Origin: Lytechinus variegatus
Taxonomy: Eukaryota > Echinodermata > Echinoidea > Temnopleuroida > Toxopneustidae
Length of the DNA: 64,000 nt
Assembly: GCF_018143015.1 (NCBI RefSeq)
Contig: NC_054750.1
Coordinates: forward strand, 5,448,501 to 5,512,500
Direction: 5' to 3'
The position numbers and the translations under genes are program-made. The notes below the pieces were generated by a model, which did no database searches, was not told the DNA's origin, and saw nothing but the letters and a program-made list of their open reading frames with translations. Positions 11,746 to 24,131 of the stretch are shown here, in pieces. Positions within the stretch are counted from its first letter, which is position 1. Each line of letters opens with the position of its first letter.

Positions 11746-14428
11746 CTTAACTGCAATCAGTAATCTTTTCTCAATCAAAACTTCTTTTCACATTCTTTAA
11801 GATACTGGTAATCTACAGTTCCCTGTATATTTGCAACTAATTTCCACAAGATAATAGTCTAATAGGACGTAGAAATAAACTTGCAATCAGTTGATCCAAA
11901 AATCAATCACAAGTCTTAATTGATTGCAAAGTTATAAATGATTGCTGGTCTGCTTTATGCATCAACAAAATAAATTGATTTACTTTACTTCAAAGTGATC
12001 TATCACTTACAAGTGAATAATTTTGCAAATCAAATTTGCAATTGATTTACACCTGAGAACTAATTTCATGAGAAATCATCAAAAATCAAAACACCAACAT
12101 AACACCAGCATTTGATTTCATCTAGAGAATGTTTTCTACAAGCCTTGATTTTTATCCCTTTAAATTTATTCTGAATTACCATACAAAATTAGATCACAGC
12201 CCAAAATTTAAGTCAATGCAAAATGTTCAGAAAAATAAACTTTTAAACAAATTTTGCAGGAGTAAAAATCAGCTTACCATGACATTTGCTTTTCAGTTTG
12301 CAAATCTTACCTGGTATGTGAGAATGATTTTTCTTGTGAATTAAAGAAAACTGAAGATTACACCTTCAAAACAGATCCTTAATGTATCCTCACTCACAAT
12401 ACAGACACACAGCCTTTCAAAACCATTTCACACAATACTCATCATGCTTCACCAAACAAAAAGCATACATATTGTTTAGAATTATCCTTGATTTCATTCT
12501 ATTATATATCCTTATTTATATCTCCTTCGTCATTTTAATCTGGTGTGGCATTGAAAATGTTACACAACAGATTAAAAAAATACAGGAGCAATGCATGTTT
12601 TGCCACAAATTTGTTTTTTAGATATAAAGGGATTTGTGGATATTGCAAAATATCATCTTTGAATACTGGCTTTAATGCAAAATCATATTAACAATCATTG
12701 TACATGTAAAAAGAACATTCACTTTTATACAAAATGTCCTACATATGACATGAAGATACCACAGCCAATCATTTAAAAACAGGTGCAAAACCATAGACTA
12801 TGCAGATTCTTTTTTTACCGCACTTCTCTTTTAGTGCCTTTTCACCAAAAAAGCACACATTTAATTGGATTTGTCCATTTTTGTACACAATGAACTAAGC
12901 AATAATTATGTACAAAAATATGCACATTCTATGGTTGGTACCATAGTACAATTGAAACCTCTTTTGAGAAAACCGGCCAGGAAGTCTCATCTTAATTTGA
13001 TATGAAAAAGCATGGAAATTATCCTGAATTCCCAATGCAATATTTTTTCATTTTTCCATGGACCACAATCTCACATGTTTTCTAGCTATGTATTCACGTT
13101 ACCATTTTTATTATTTTTCAACAAATGATTACAATGCTATAACACACAATCTTATTTTTCAAATAAAAGCACAAAACTTTATTATTTCAACTGACCTCAC
13201 CGTTTCAATAAAACATAATATAATCTTTTGTACAATAAATACTTTTATATACAGACATGTACTCAGTTGTTTTAAAACTTTCACTAAAATTTACAACATA
13301 TCATATGATTTTAAGAAATTAGAAATATGTATGGGTCTATTAGTAGGCCTACCACTTGAAAAAATAAAATATTTCTTTTATTAAACTCATTATGATCATT
13401 TCTCATTTATGAACATACAATATACAACCCCAACAGAAGAAAATTTAATAAAAAGCGTTGGAAATAACTTTTTGATTCTTTTGAAAATGAAAGTGAAATT
13501 TGCAATAACTGAAATTAAGAAAAAGAATTGAATTGAATATATTTATAGACAGCCAGTTTAAGGCTGAAATAACACTATATGTTTTGGCAGCTTGTACATA
13601 TATTTTGATTCAATCCCAAACTGACTATCACAGTTAAGGATTGTTATTGTCATAGATTTTCACAATGATGCCAAGTTTTCCTATTCACTATGTCTAATGC
13701 TCTAGAATTTTTTTCCAATTTCTGTTTGATCATCAAGGACACTGTACAATTTCTTGTTACTTTGTTGATTACAAAGGAAAGAAAAGTCTCCACTAAAGTC
13801 ACAGACAATAAAATGGTGATTCACTGACACATGTATAAAGAACTCAGGCAGGATATCATTTTTGTCTTTATAAAAATAGTTCAACAATAAAATGAAAGAA
13901 TTTCAGACTTTTTGAAAGTAACACAATAAATACCAATATACACCTCTGTACTATATCAAACAGAATACCCTTTAATAAAGTGATTAGCAATCAACTCTAT
14001 GTATATAATCGTAATGTTATAAAATTAATGATGCATAATATGTTAGCTGGCTTTCTTTAAAATTGCATATGTTTGAGAAATCTGGCATAAATCCACATGA
14101 TATTTTTTCTGCTATACAGTGTACATGAAGGACACCACCAGATTCTTCTTCGTGTGTAAGCAGATCTAGAAGATACAGTTCGCTCGTAGATTTGTTGGTC
14201 TTCATAATCCTGGCGGCAGACATAGATACATCCTCCTAGCTTTCATTTCATTCAAGCTCATTTCACCACACCTTGCTCAGAGAGGCCCTCCCACATAATC
14301 CTTGTAGTCATTCATTCCATTCAGAGAGACCATACCATGTCTCTTGCGATGACGAGTTTGATGGCATCGTGACGAGGGATAAACCCTGATGCAAAAGAGG
14401 CCTCACAAACATTCCAGGGAACAACTCA

Positions 14429-17400
14429 TCATGACGACGACGCCGGGAGGCAGTCGGCCAGGATTTCCTTGGTGGTGCTCGGTAGATGGTCGGGAAATAC
14501 AATGTCAAAGGTGATGAGGAGGTCGCCACGGCGACTGGGCTGTTTGGGGTACGGGAGTCCCTCGCCCGTCACCCGCTTCCTGGAGTTGGGCTTGATGACT
14601 TCTTTGCAGGGGACTGTTATCGTTCGCCCTTCGATGGTCGGTACTTTCAAGCTGGTCCCTACCAGGGCCTGGAAAATGAAAGAAGAAAAATGCACAAAAA
14701 TACAGAAGATTAAAAATTATGTGAAAACAGGAAAGATAAAAAGAGTTTTCTTCATCTGAATGAGAGTAAAATGTTAGGTAGATACAGACTACAGTATACT
14801 GGGTAGGAAATAATATTTATTTGGGGGGCTTTTCTTTCAATTTAAGGGCTACTTTTTAGGGGCAACAAGCAAATTATGCAGTAAATCCAAATAACATTAT
14901 TCTGCCATAGTTAGAATATTGATTTCTAATCTAATCTTGAATATCTGTTGTGACGAATCTTGGGGCAACTCTACAAAGAAAGGTTGCCCCAAAGCATGCA
15001 TTTTGGGGGAATTTTACGGGTGATTTGAGCTGTCATGAGGGTGAAATTGCCCGTCAACCTCATGGATTTCCCACAATTTAGATACATATGTATAATACAT
15101 GTGTGTATGGTTGTACATGTAACTTGAAGATTATTCAATTTGTCATGTTTTCAAATCTGTGTCCCATTGCAAAAAAAGTGCCATTATGGGATATGAATAC
15201 AAAATTTCCATGGTAACAGGAATATGCAGCTGAGCCCATCCAAATTGTGTTTTCCAGTTCCATGGTAAATTACCATAATGTCAAAGATATGAAAGTTTTT
15301 AAAGGCACTAGGAAACACACTGCGACCCATTTATAGTAAAATCACAGTACCGTATCAAATTAGAGACATTTATGTGGAGACAAATATGGCAGAAGAAAAG
15401 TGAAATGTTTTTTCTATCCAATAACAGAGGGATAACATCATAACAACAATCGCTTGCCAAATACTCTGCATGTTTACAGACATGTATATATTCAAAATGT
15501 GGGTGACTAATGGAGATCCCTGATTGTAAATTCTTAGCATTTTGAGAATCCAGAAAGCCAACATGTCTGCTTGCTGAGCTCATCACCAGGCTTATGACTG
15601 TCACCTTTGCTAATCAAAACACAGGGGATATCACGCACATAGCGGTCTTGTTATTGAATTGTCTGATTTTTCCACGATGGCCCTCATGCCTTATCACATA
15701 TTGACATAAGTTAACTTATCAATTCTTTATAATAGCTCTTCAGTGATAACCAAGCACAGCTTTCCAAGTAATGAGCATGGTGATTCAGTCAGTGACCCCA
15801 TTTTCCCCCTATCATATCCCACAATGCATTCTGCGGACTTGGCCCGAGGCCTCTATTCATTGACATGTACATGTAGGTTAAGGTCACGGTTTAAATCGCC
15901 TGCAGGAGGTACAAACTGCTGCAGTTTTTACACATTAACGTCAAAGATTAACAACTGGGGTTTATGAGCCAGGTTGATGAAGAGGCGGGCAAGCGGCGCC
16001 ACTGTGGCATGGGGGCAGCTAAGTTGATGATGCTACGGGGTGTCCCACATGACAGCGACCTATAAATACCATGTGACCCCCTGACTGTGACAAATACCAA
16101 AGTAGGCCAAGTGTTTGCGAGATGTTAGCTATGAGGCAGAGAGAGAGGAATGTCTGGCAGCAAGCTCTGCTCTACATTGATGTAGAAACTCAACCAGGAG
16201 CAAGCGGCGGCGCTCAGTCTGACATCAAAGTCAGTCTCATGCAATGAAATATATACTGGTATCGTAATAGGCTTATTTATTATCATAGGTCTTAATTTAA
16301 ATCTGAAATTAATACAGGTGCAGTGCAAAGGATGATGAATGCACTACTTGTCTATTGTTTAATGATCTTTGGATTCAGCCATCACGAACTGACTATGCAT
16401 GAAATTGTTTAGAATGCCAAGATATCTAGGACCATGCAACTACCAATCAGGCGTTGTAATAATGTACATTAAATTACTATGCATGTACATGTACATGTAT
16501 ATGAAAGCATTGGCCCTCCTCGGTTGCCTGACCTATCAGTAAACTTTATTCAAGGAAGAGAGGAAATGATTTGATACTCCCCTAATGAACAGTGAAAGAA
16601 TGCGTAGCTTCCACCACAATGTGAACTGGTGGCTATTTAATGAAGAAAAGTGCGACTTTTTAAATTAAGTGTCACACTGAAATTTCAGTTGCATACAGTG
16701 GATGCACCCCCAGCGCATTGGTCAGATCATGCGCAAGAAACACGCACAATCGCATAGCCATCAATCAGATTACACATTTAAGTAACATATATACACATTG
16801 ACATGAAGCATGGGGCATTGCAAAAAACTTGCGATCAATTACACGTCTGTTCTTAGTCCCCACTCCCCACATCAATCATATGTCTTGCAATTAATTGTAA
16901 ATTCGTGATTGTTGATTTGCTTCTTTCAAGGAGAGTAATCCACTACTAATTTGGGTCTACACTCTAGAACACAAATTGTGTTTACTAGGAATAGCGACAT
17001 CAGCAGTCGCAAGAAATATACAATGCCCAGCAGGTGATGGGTTTGTTGTTTTGATTTTGACTCATCAGCTACTAACACTCAGAAGTCATGCTGTTGTGTA
17101 TCATGTTTTTTTCTGAACGATACCTTTCACCAACATCGGGACAGAGAGTGACTGAAGGTACAACTGAACAAGATTTAAAGGGATGGTCCAGGCTGAAATA
17201 TGTATATCTTAATAAATAGAGTAGAATTCACTGAGCAAAATGCTGAAAATTTTATCAAAATCGGATAACAAATAACAAAGTTATTGAATTTTGAAGTTAA
17301 GCAATATTTTTTGAAAAAAGTCGTCATGAATATTTATTAGGTGGGCTGATGATGTCACATCTCCAATTGTTCTTTTGTATTTTATTATATGAAATTAGGT

Positions 17401-20400
17401 TTATTCAATTTTTTTCCACCAAGAACTACAAAAATTGGATTGACAACTGATTTAGTGCATTAGATATTTTTTTGCTGCAGCTTATTTCATTATAAGGGAG
17501 ACTATTATTCACACAAGTATGAAATAATGAAAAAAATATGATTTTTATGTCATAACATTAGAAAACGGAAAGTGGAGGTGTGACATCATCAGCCCACCTA
17601 ATGAATATTCATGACGACTATTTCACAAAATATCGCTAAACTTTAAACTTCAATAACTTTTTTATTTGTTATCTGATATTGATGAAATCTTCAGCATTTT
17701 GCTCAGTGAATTCTACTCTACATTATGAATTAAGATATAAATATTTTTAGCCCGGACCATCCCTTTAAAAGATCATGCCCTTCTGCTTTTGGGCAAATTT
17801 ACATCTCACCTTGGTACTTTGTAAGAATCATAGTCATAAATAACCTTAACTATTCTTAAAAGTTTTCCTGCTCAAACCTGTTTACACTACAGCTCTACAC
17901 TGCTTCCAAATTTGATGAATTTTTCTAAAGCTATGCTATAATGCTTAAAGGAATGGGTTTTTTTACAGAGTAAAAAAAATGTAAGGTCTACATGAAGCAT
18001 GGAGCTGACACTCCATGCATGTAGTATACATGTAGATGTATTAACGAGAATTGGAATCATGCCCTGTGCAATTATGGCAAAAAAATCTTGGCCATTAATT
18101 TCATTTGACAGAAATGAAAAGTATACTAAGAAGTAGTCAGTCAATCTAATGTGCATAGTAACTTAATCAATTAAACTTGAACTTAAAATTGAAAGACCAC
18201 CAAAATATGAATAAACTTAAGCCCCCTCCCCTCCGCAAGCATATAAAAATTGTCATGACTTTTTTGTGAAACAGAGATTCTAAGCAAACATGAAAATGAA
18301 GAACTTATAAATTTATTTTTTGCTTTCATAGAATTACTAGTAGACATGAATGGTAACTCTTTCCAAAGATGTCTCTAACCTATTCAAATACTTTTTTAAA
18401 GAGATCTGTACCTTGAAAACTTCATCCAGATGTAATTCTTTTAGAAATATATAGGCCTACAGTATTGAAAATGTACTTGTAATTTCAAAGTAGGCCTATG
18501 TTCTAATCAATCTAATGTACATATACATGTAGGGTGACTTGGGACTAATATGCAAGCCTCAGGTCACCCTTCACTATGAAGACAAAAAATAAAATAATGA
18601 TAAAAATTCTTGGTGACTATGTACACAACCCACTGATTCATCTACATGTAACTTCAAAAAAATATATTTAGATCAAAATCAAACACAAAGAAAGAAAAAC
18701 AAACTAGATTGATCAGTGAAAGTTTGAAAAATCAAGGAATGGGTTTCAGTTGTTAGGAAAGTAGGAATGAGATCATTTATACTATATAAATTTCAAACTG
18801 GCAATCTAGTGAGTGAGTGGATTGTGATAAGTGGTAAAAGGATAACTTTCATATTTTCCATACGTAGATCTACTTGATTGTAAAAAATTATCGGCTTTCT
18901 CCATTCTCCAAAGTCCAAAGCAATGTTATCTTCATAGTGGTTGTTTTATGTCATCATAAAGAATTTTCTTTTCAGTTATAACAAATTTCAGCTTTTTTTC
19001 AATCAGGAAAAATTAGTTGTCAGTTACCTTAATATAAAGAGTACCGTACATCACAATGAAATCTCCAGTAATATTACCATAATCACACCTTTCTAGAAAT
19101 TTTTTTAAGTTCATTTTTTTATTGTCTGATTTTGATTAATCTGCCTCCATAGAGTGTCTGGTCCTGGGGTGGAATTTCCCTTAGAAAAAAAATTGATAGA
19201 ATCAAACCTACATGTATATTAAAGATAAATTCCAGTATTGGTAACGATCTCAAAATGACTTTTTACATTCTAATATAATGACCACCCAAGTGTCTGTTTG
19301 TATGAATAAAAAATATGTGCCAAAGGATTCTGGAAGAAATTGTGTAATTGCTGAGAAATAAGCAAAATAAGCGCGGATTCGGTCACTTCCGTCGGTCTTT
19401 ATTCCAGCAATAATAATACACTGTCCCACGTGTGCCTATCTGTGTTGGTGATCTTCAGTGTGAACATTTTTCAGCATAGATTTCAAGATTTCACAAAGTT
19501 CAGTTTATAAAAACTTAACCAGATCTAGATCCTCGATGATATACTGACAATTAAGCCTTGTTTTACAGACTTTCTCATGAAATCAGTGTTTACTGCAACT
19601 ACTGGAATTTCTCTTTAAAGCTTGTTAAGATACTTACATCTCTAAGTGGAATTCTTGCTTTGTAGACTAAATTACTCCCATCTCTGTTGAAAACTGAATG
19701 TGGTATGTCTTTGAGGGTGAACACAATATCTGCAGGAGTTTTCTTTGGACCTTGGTCTCCTTCTTTGGGAAATGTGATTTTGGTGCCTTCCTTCCATCCA
19801 GGTTTCACATTAATTTCAAGGATTTTGTCCTCAGTCCTCGTCGTTCGGCCATCTTCATTCAACACTCGACGGTTGATTTTCATTTTCTTTGTGCACCCAC
19901 GGAAGATGTCCTCGAGTGTGACCCTTAGGTCATGGTGTACTGGTGGATCTTGGCGCTTCCTTTGACTGTTGCTTCGCTGTTGGTGGACTCCCGGGAACCC
20001 ACCAAATCCAAAGTCGTCATCAACGTCCATTGCTTCGGGTTGGCCACCGGAGAAGTTAAAACGAGTGTTCTGCTGGCCGCCCATTCCACCAACATTAAAA
20101 AACATTTCAAATGGGTTGCTATTTCCAAAGAAGCTTGTGAAGGTTGCATTTGGATCGCCATGGAATGACCAAGAGTAGTTCTCTCCTTGTTCTCCTTGCG
20201 GGGCACCTGCACCTCCCTTCAGTCCTTCCTCTCCATATTTATCATAAATTTTCTTCTTTTTCTTGTCACTTAAAACTTCATAAGCTTCTGCTATTTCTTT
20301 GAACTTTTCTTCTGCTCCTTTGCTTTTATTCTTGTCCGGATGGTACTTCAGTGCCATCTTCCGATAGCCTTTCTTGATTTCATCATCGGAGGCATCCTTG

Positions 20401-20435
20401 GATACCCCGAGCACCTTGTAATAATCTTTCCCCAT
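14429..20435 (-). CDS. DNAJB1: DNAJB1/4/5-type HSP40 co-chaperone
   Basis: Two coding exons on the minus strand: 20435-19638 and 14668-14429 (stop TGA 14431-14429), about 345 aa, close to human DNAJB1 (340). J domain at residues 1-70 with HPD at 32-34 (LKYHPDKN). A G/F-rich linker follows (GDPNATF, GGMGGQQ), with no zinc-finger repeats, so type II. The C-terminal substrate-binding domains include [39 protein letters not shown] and, in exon 2, [14 protein letters not shown] and [12 protein letters not shown]. The donor is GAT|gtaagt, the acceptor ttccag|GCC, phase 0. MGKDYYK is taken as the start because its context (accaaaATGG) is stronger than the ATG nine bases upstream and matches the family N-terminus. 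The product stimulates HSP70 ATPase and delivers clients in cytosol and nucleus. The symbol stands for the whole DNAJB1/4/5 group. A 5 kb intron separates the exons. Confidence 0.93.
17179..17764. mobile_element. TTAA-flanked MITE, 586 bp (family 1, source arm)
   Basis: TTAA at 17175-17178 and 17765-17768 flank an element starting agggatggtcc and ending ggaccatccct. Terminal inverted repeats extend about 180 bp and include gtagaattcactgagcaaaa and its complement near the other end. There is no coding content. TTAA plus 5'-AGG ends suggest a Kolobok- or piggyBac-related origin. A TA duplication (Tc1/mariner style) cannot be excluded. Confidence 0.85.
19223..19614. mobile_element. TTAA-flanked MITE, 392 bp (family 2, source arm)
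   Basis: The ends are agataaattccagta (left) and actggaatttctct (right), flanked by TTAA at 19219-19222 and 19615-19618. It sits 19 bp into the DNAJB intron, just inside the donor. Further copies are at 24753-25144 (duplicate arm) and about 55541-55928 (independent insertion). Confidence 0.85.
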
Positions 20436-20899
20436 TTTGGTCATAGGTGACGGCTATCTTTGTCTCCTCAAACAGATATGAAATATTCTTCACCTTCACA
20501 AATAACAAGGAAGATGTTCGTCCTTAAAGTTAAAATGGCTCCTCTTTAATTAAATATCTGTATGTAACAGCTGGGAGAACAGGGTAGAAAATGAGTATTG
20601 CAAAGCCAAAGGTTCGAACTACTAGTATAGTATTAAACGTTGATACCAAATCCAAGGCAAGTTCGTTGATGACGTTGATCGATGTTGCACAAAATAAGAG
20701 AGAAACAATGTTCTTCACACGTTAGTGTTTGGTAGCAAACCTCGAGATTTCGACTGCTCAATCGTTTCACTTGAACTCGAGCAAGCTCTTGACGGCATTA
20801 ACGAAAAATTTCTGAATCTTTCGCTTTTCAACCAGCTCATGACTCTCCGCAGCTGCGCCGCATAAGGATAATGATGATCTGGCCAGGGATAGCCCGGCG

Positions 20900-20948
20900 A
20901 CGTCACGTAATCCCGTATGAAATCGAATGTACACGAATATTCTCGAAG
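20900..20948. promoter_or_regulatory. DNAJB heat-shock element and CRE-like site
   Basis: The bases cGAAtaTTCtcGAAg at 20934-20948 form a perfect three-pentamer heat-shock element (nGAAnnTTCnnGAAn), about 0.5 kb upstream of the DNAJB start. A CRE-like gacgtcacg lies near 20900. No clear TATA box was seen on the minus strand. An HSF1-responsive promoter is expected for this gene class. Confidence 0.75.
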
Positions 20949-21093
20949 CATCGCGATGTAAACAAGGCAAACAAGGCGCGCGCGCGAACCCAGGCTTGAA
21001 CACTTGTGTATACGGTAAGTCGCCCATTTTGGCTATTTGATTTTTACCCCCTTGAGTTATACACAGGGCTGTCAACATTTGGCGTGTTCCTGA

Positions 21094-21663
21094 CCCGGGG
21101 GGGGGGGGGCACTTACATTGACAAGTGGATACCATGCGCGACCAAAAAAACACGTAAAAAGGATGTCTTTTTCACGATAGGACACGTTACGTACGTAACG
21201 TGATAAGGGTGTCAAAAACACAAAAATAATGAAAAAAGCGTATCTATTTCCCTTGGAAAATTACGTGTTTAGGGTCAAATTTGTGGGGATGATAAAACAA
21301 AATCAAAATGTTTTATAAAGGATGTCCTTTTTCCCCCAACACTTCGTGTTTAGAGTCCGATTTGCGCGAGATGTAGAATATGGGAATATGGGTTCGTACT
21401 AAACCAAATGAGGTAAAGCAGACGACCGAAGGACCCGTAACAATAAAACATTCCTGTACTTGTTTAGGGGTTCATTTCAGGGAATATTTGCCAAGAGTAT
21501 CGTTTTGTTTCCAATACTTGTTAAGGGTAGGGTTTCACACGCCAGTACTTGTTAAGGGGTGCATTTTCAGAATATGGAAATTACGTGTTTAGGGTGCTTT
21601 TCGGGACCCCATGGTCGCGCATGGTATCCACTCGTGAATGGAAGTGGGCCCCCCCCCCCGGGG
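21094..21663. mobile_element. hAT-like MITE, 570 bp, with 8-bp target duplication
   Basis: A perfect 8-bp direct repeat, gttcctga, flanks the element at 21086-21093 and 21664-21671. The ends are inverted: cccggg then a G run, and a C run then cccgggg. Inside these is gtggataccatgcgcgacc on the left, matched by ggtcgcgcatggtatccac near 21611-21631. The interior repeats the phrase 'acttgtt(t/a)aggg'. No transposase frame, so it is non-autonomous. Confidence 0.88.
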
Positions 21664-21849
21664 GTTCCTGAGCAAAAATGGCTTGTTTCCCGCCGCACCG
21701 GGCTTCATTTCGGTTGGGGGAAACACCCATTTTGCTGCTTGCTTGCCATCCACAAAACATTGAAAAGTGGGAACAGCTCCGGCATTTCAGGCAAATACTA
21801 TTTTGACGGGGATTCGTTTTGGCAATGTTTCCAGTCACACAAAAGTAAT

Positions 21850-22140
21850 AGCTCTTTATAAAGAGGATATACCCCTCCCCGCCGTTTTATCGTTAATCCC
21901 CCCCCAAAAAAAAAAAAGTTCAAAAAGTAAAAAAAAATAGAACAGCATAAAAGAAGAGTGAATAAAAGGAGACCTACCTCCCAAACTTTTATTTCTCACG
22001 TAGTCAAGCTCACATTGCTAAATGAAAAAAAAAGTTTTCAAAAGTGCCATAGGCCCTCATAGCGCTTTATAGAGAGGATGATCCTCTCCCCACCGGCCCG
22101 ACCGGTAATCGCCACCCCCCCCCCCCCCCCCTTAAAAAAA
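21850..22140. repeat. Two diverged direct copies of a C-tract repeat
   Basis: The motif ctttata(a/g)agaggat, followed by ctcccc, cgg..ttaat/gtaatc, a C run and an A run, occurs at about 21852-21920 and 22064-22140. This looks like a local duplication, or two insertions, of a homopolymer-ended repeat. Confidence 0.5.
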
Positions 22141-22449
22141 ACATACACACACACGGTCATATTTAGGGCTAGGTATGATAGTTCGGCATAAACACAACCA
22201 TGATATGATACTGCTTTCGAGAGAGTCCTGTACATATAACAATAATAATAAAATGGTGAACATTTACAGAATTAATTAAAAAGAAAAATTACATACAGTA
22301 CAAAAGAAATGAAATTCAAAAGCATACATACAAAATTTACAATACATAATAGATACATAGAGTGATCACAATGTAACAATACAATTATAATATAATTATC
22401 ATAATTATCATAATCCAAACGAGAAGTCGAAAAACAGTATACCCAGTTG

Positions 22450-22677
22450 TTGTGTATCCGGACGGGTTGTGTGTCCGGACGATCAATTTTAGAATCATTT
22501 GGAAAAATTTACAAGCGAAGTTTCATCAATTTTTAGTGCAAAATGTTAGGAAATATTATAGAGAACAAAATAGAAGATGATTACCTCAATTGAATTCGTA
22601 TTTTTAGTGTAATCCAAAGACAAAAAAGAAGGCTTCAAAAATATAAACTTTAATAAAGTGTCCGGACACCCGACCCC
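22450..22677. repeat. Putative TIR element with GTCCGGAC ends
   Basis: The left end carries gggttgtgtgtccggac (about 22464-22480) and the right end gtccggacacccgaccc (about 22660-22677), an imperfect inverted repeat around AT-rich filler. Target duplication not resolved. Confidence 0.45.
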
Positions 22678-22804
22678 CATCCTACAGTAATTCAGATCTA
22701 TGCATCGATACCAAGGATTCATATACTGGTATATTTAGTCAGTGTGAAAAGGCCCCGCTCTATTTATAAACACTGCGTAAATTATGCACGCTACGAGTAT
22801 ACAC

Positions 22805-22866
22805 GAGAAGCTTCTCAAACTAGAAGCTTCTCCGCTTTTACCGAAGCTGGCGCATGTGCTATAAAA
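22805..22866 (+). promoter_or_regulatory. HSP70 promoter: paired heat-shock elements and TATA box
   Basis: Two GAAnnTTC dimers, gagaagcttctc (GAA 22807, TTC 22812) and agaagcttctcc (GAA 22823, TTC 22828), sit 30-50 bp upstream of TATAAAA (22860-22866). This implies transcription start near 22890 and a 5' UTR of about 220 bp to the ATG at 23111. It is a textbook heat-inducible layout. The core promoter itself looks undamaged although the gene downstream is broken. Confidence 0.85.
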
Positions 22867-23184
22867 TCAGCCACCTCGCTTGGAGAGTTTCAATTTCAAA
22901 ACTCGACATCTCGGAGTGCGCACAGAATATCAGAGAGACAGTCTTCTCGAATCCTCAAGTATTTCAACAGGAATACCTGGATCATCATTTGCGTTTCAAC
23001 TTGAGAAAATATTTATACAGAAACATTTGAGAAATAAGGTTGAACCTGTATATATTTCCACAAACGAATTATCCTTTTCAGGAATCCTTTGTAAACAATT
23101 TTTATTTAACATGGCACCAAGGAAAGCACCAGCGATTGGAATTGATCTGGGTACCACCTATTCTTGTGTAGGTGTATTTCAGAA

Positions 23185-23957
23185 GGCAGTGTATACAGCC
23201 ACACGCGTGTGTCTTTACCATCCAGCCACACGCGTGTGGTTATATCCAGAACACCTATCTGTGGATACCGCCACACGCCGCAAGTAATAACAGTAAAACA
23301 CGTATGTAGGTCTGACCGTCTATATCACGATCAAAATAACCTCATTTCTTCATTAAATTCTTACATTCTAAACCCCTTTGATATCCTTAGATCATTTCAT
23401 TCTCACCGTCTTCTCTCCTTGCTTTTCTTGTCTTGTTACAAACGGTCGTCTGTTTAACAGCAAATTCTCTTTTTCTACTTGTGTCGATTCTGGCTTCCTT
23501 CGCGGTACGGTGGCAGACCCATACAGGGTTAGCGCAGCGCAGTAGACATACACAGTTTGGGTTACGTTTACGTTTGGTACGAATAATTTTCATACCAAGC
23601 GTTAAGCATGCACGAATCCCGAGTTTCGTACGTACGCACGTACACGCACATAGCCTAGAGTCAGTAGAGAATCGACACAAGTAGAAAAAGTGTGGAAATT
23701 TGCTATTTAACAGGCGGCCTTTTGTAACAAGACAAGAAAAGCAAGGAAAGAAGACGGTGAGAATGAAATTGAAACGATTTAAAGAAATCAGAGTGGTTTA
23801 GAATGTAAGAATTTAATGAAGAAATGAGGTTATTTTGATCGTGATATAGACGGTCAGACCTACATACGCGTTTTACTGTTATTACTGGCGGCGTGTGGCG
23901 GTATCCACAGATAGGTGTTCTGGATATAACCACACGCGTGTGGCTGTATACACTGCC
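23185..23957. mobile_element. Mutator-like (MULE-type) non-autonomous element, 773 bp
   Basis: Perfect 9-bp duplications atttcagaa flank it at 23176-23184 and 23958-23966; removing one restores an HSP70 reading through VFQNGKVE. Termini are ggcagtgtatacagccacac and its complement. The inverted arms are about 290-305 bp (23185-23491; 23667-23957), the left one carrying one extra 27-bp unit around cacacgcgtgtg. The central 175 bp is unique. A 9-bp target duplication with long TIRs is the hallmark of the Mutator superfamily. No transposase is present. High arm similarity and a perfect duplication suggest a recent insertion. Confidence 0.9.
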
Positions 23958-24131
23958 ATTTCAGAATGGAAAGGTGGAGATCATTGCTAACGATCAAGGA
24001 AATAGGACCACACCCAGCTATGTCGCCTTCACAGATACAGAAAGATTGATTGGAGATGCAGCTAAGAATCAAGTGGCAATGTAAGTAAAGTTTCTCTCTT
24101 TATAATCATACCTTATTGCTTCATCACAATC

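Larger units (their letters stand above)
1183..14428. other. Intergenic spacer between CFAP57 and DNAJB, about 13 kb
   Basis: No convincing coding exon was found on either strand. Reading frames here are short, AT-rich and lack family motifs. The stretch holds the CFAP57 3' UTR at its left, the DNAJB 3' UTR (minus strand) at its right, and the MITE, SINE, LINE and tandem-repeat pieces listed separately. Simple sequence includes a purine-rich run near 3845-3900, poly-G/C runs near 3053, 5760, 6180 and 10520, and a TA run near 8297. Between about 7100 and 10800 nothing beyond AT-rich single-copy-looking DNA was seen. Confidence 0.7.
15671..20235 (-). repeat. Left arm of large inverted duplication (source copy)
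   Basis: A 4565-bp segment runs from 1 kb upstream of DNAJB exon 2 through the intron into codon about 68 of exon 1. It recurs in reverse orientation at 24132-28694. This arm is continuous with an intact DNAJB gene on both sides, so it is the likely original. The inner edge lies at tggagaggaagg (20235). The outer edge lies at tccacgatgg (15671), where similarity to the other arm stops. Confidence 0.92.
20949..22804. other. Spacer between the divergent DNAJB and HSP70 promoters
   Basis: There is no protein-coding exon here. It holds a hAT-like MITE (21094-21663), a pair of C-tract repeats (21850-22140), and a putative TIR element (22450-22677). AT-rich DNA fills the rest, including an ATAATTATC run near 22380-22410. 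Confidence 0.7.

Noticed and set aside
15743-16300. GC-richer stretch in the DNAJB intron considered as an extra exon or second gene
   Set aside because: No family-like translation on either strand and no paired splice sites; duplicated only because it lies in the inverted arm.
22880-23287. Upstream ATG in frame with HSP70 (N-terminal extension)
   Set aside because: It lies about 10 bp before the expected transcription start given TATAAAA at 22860; MAPRKAPAIGIDLG is the family start.
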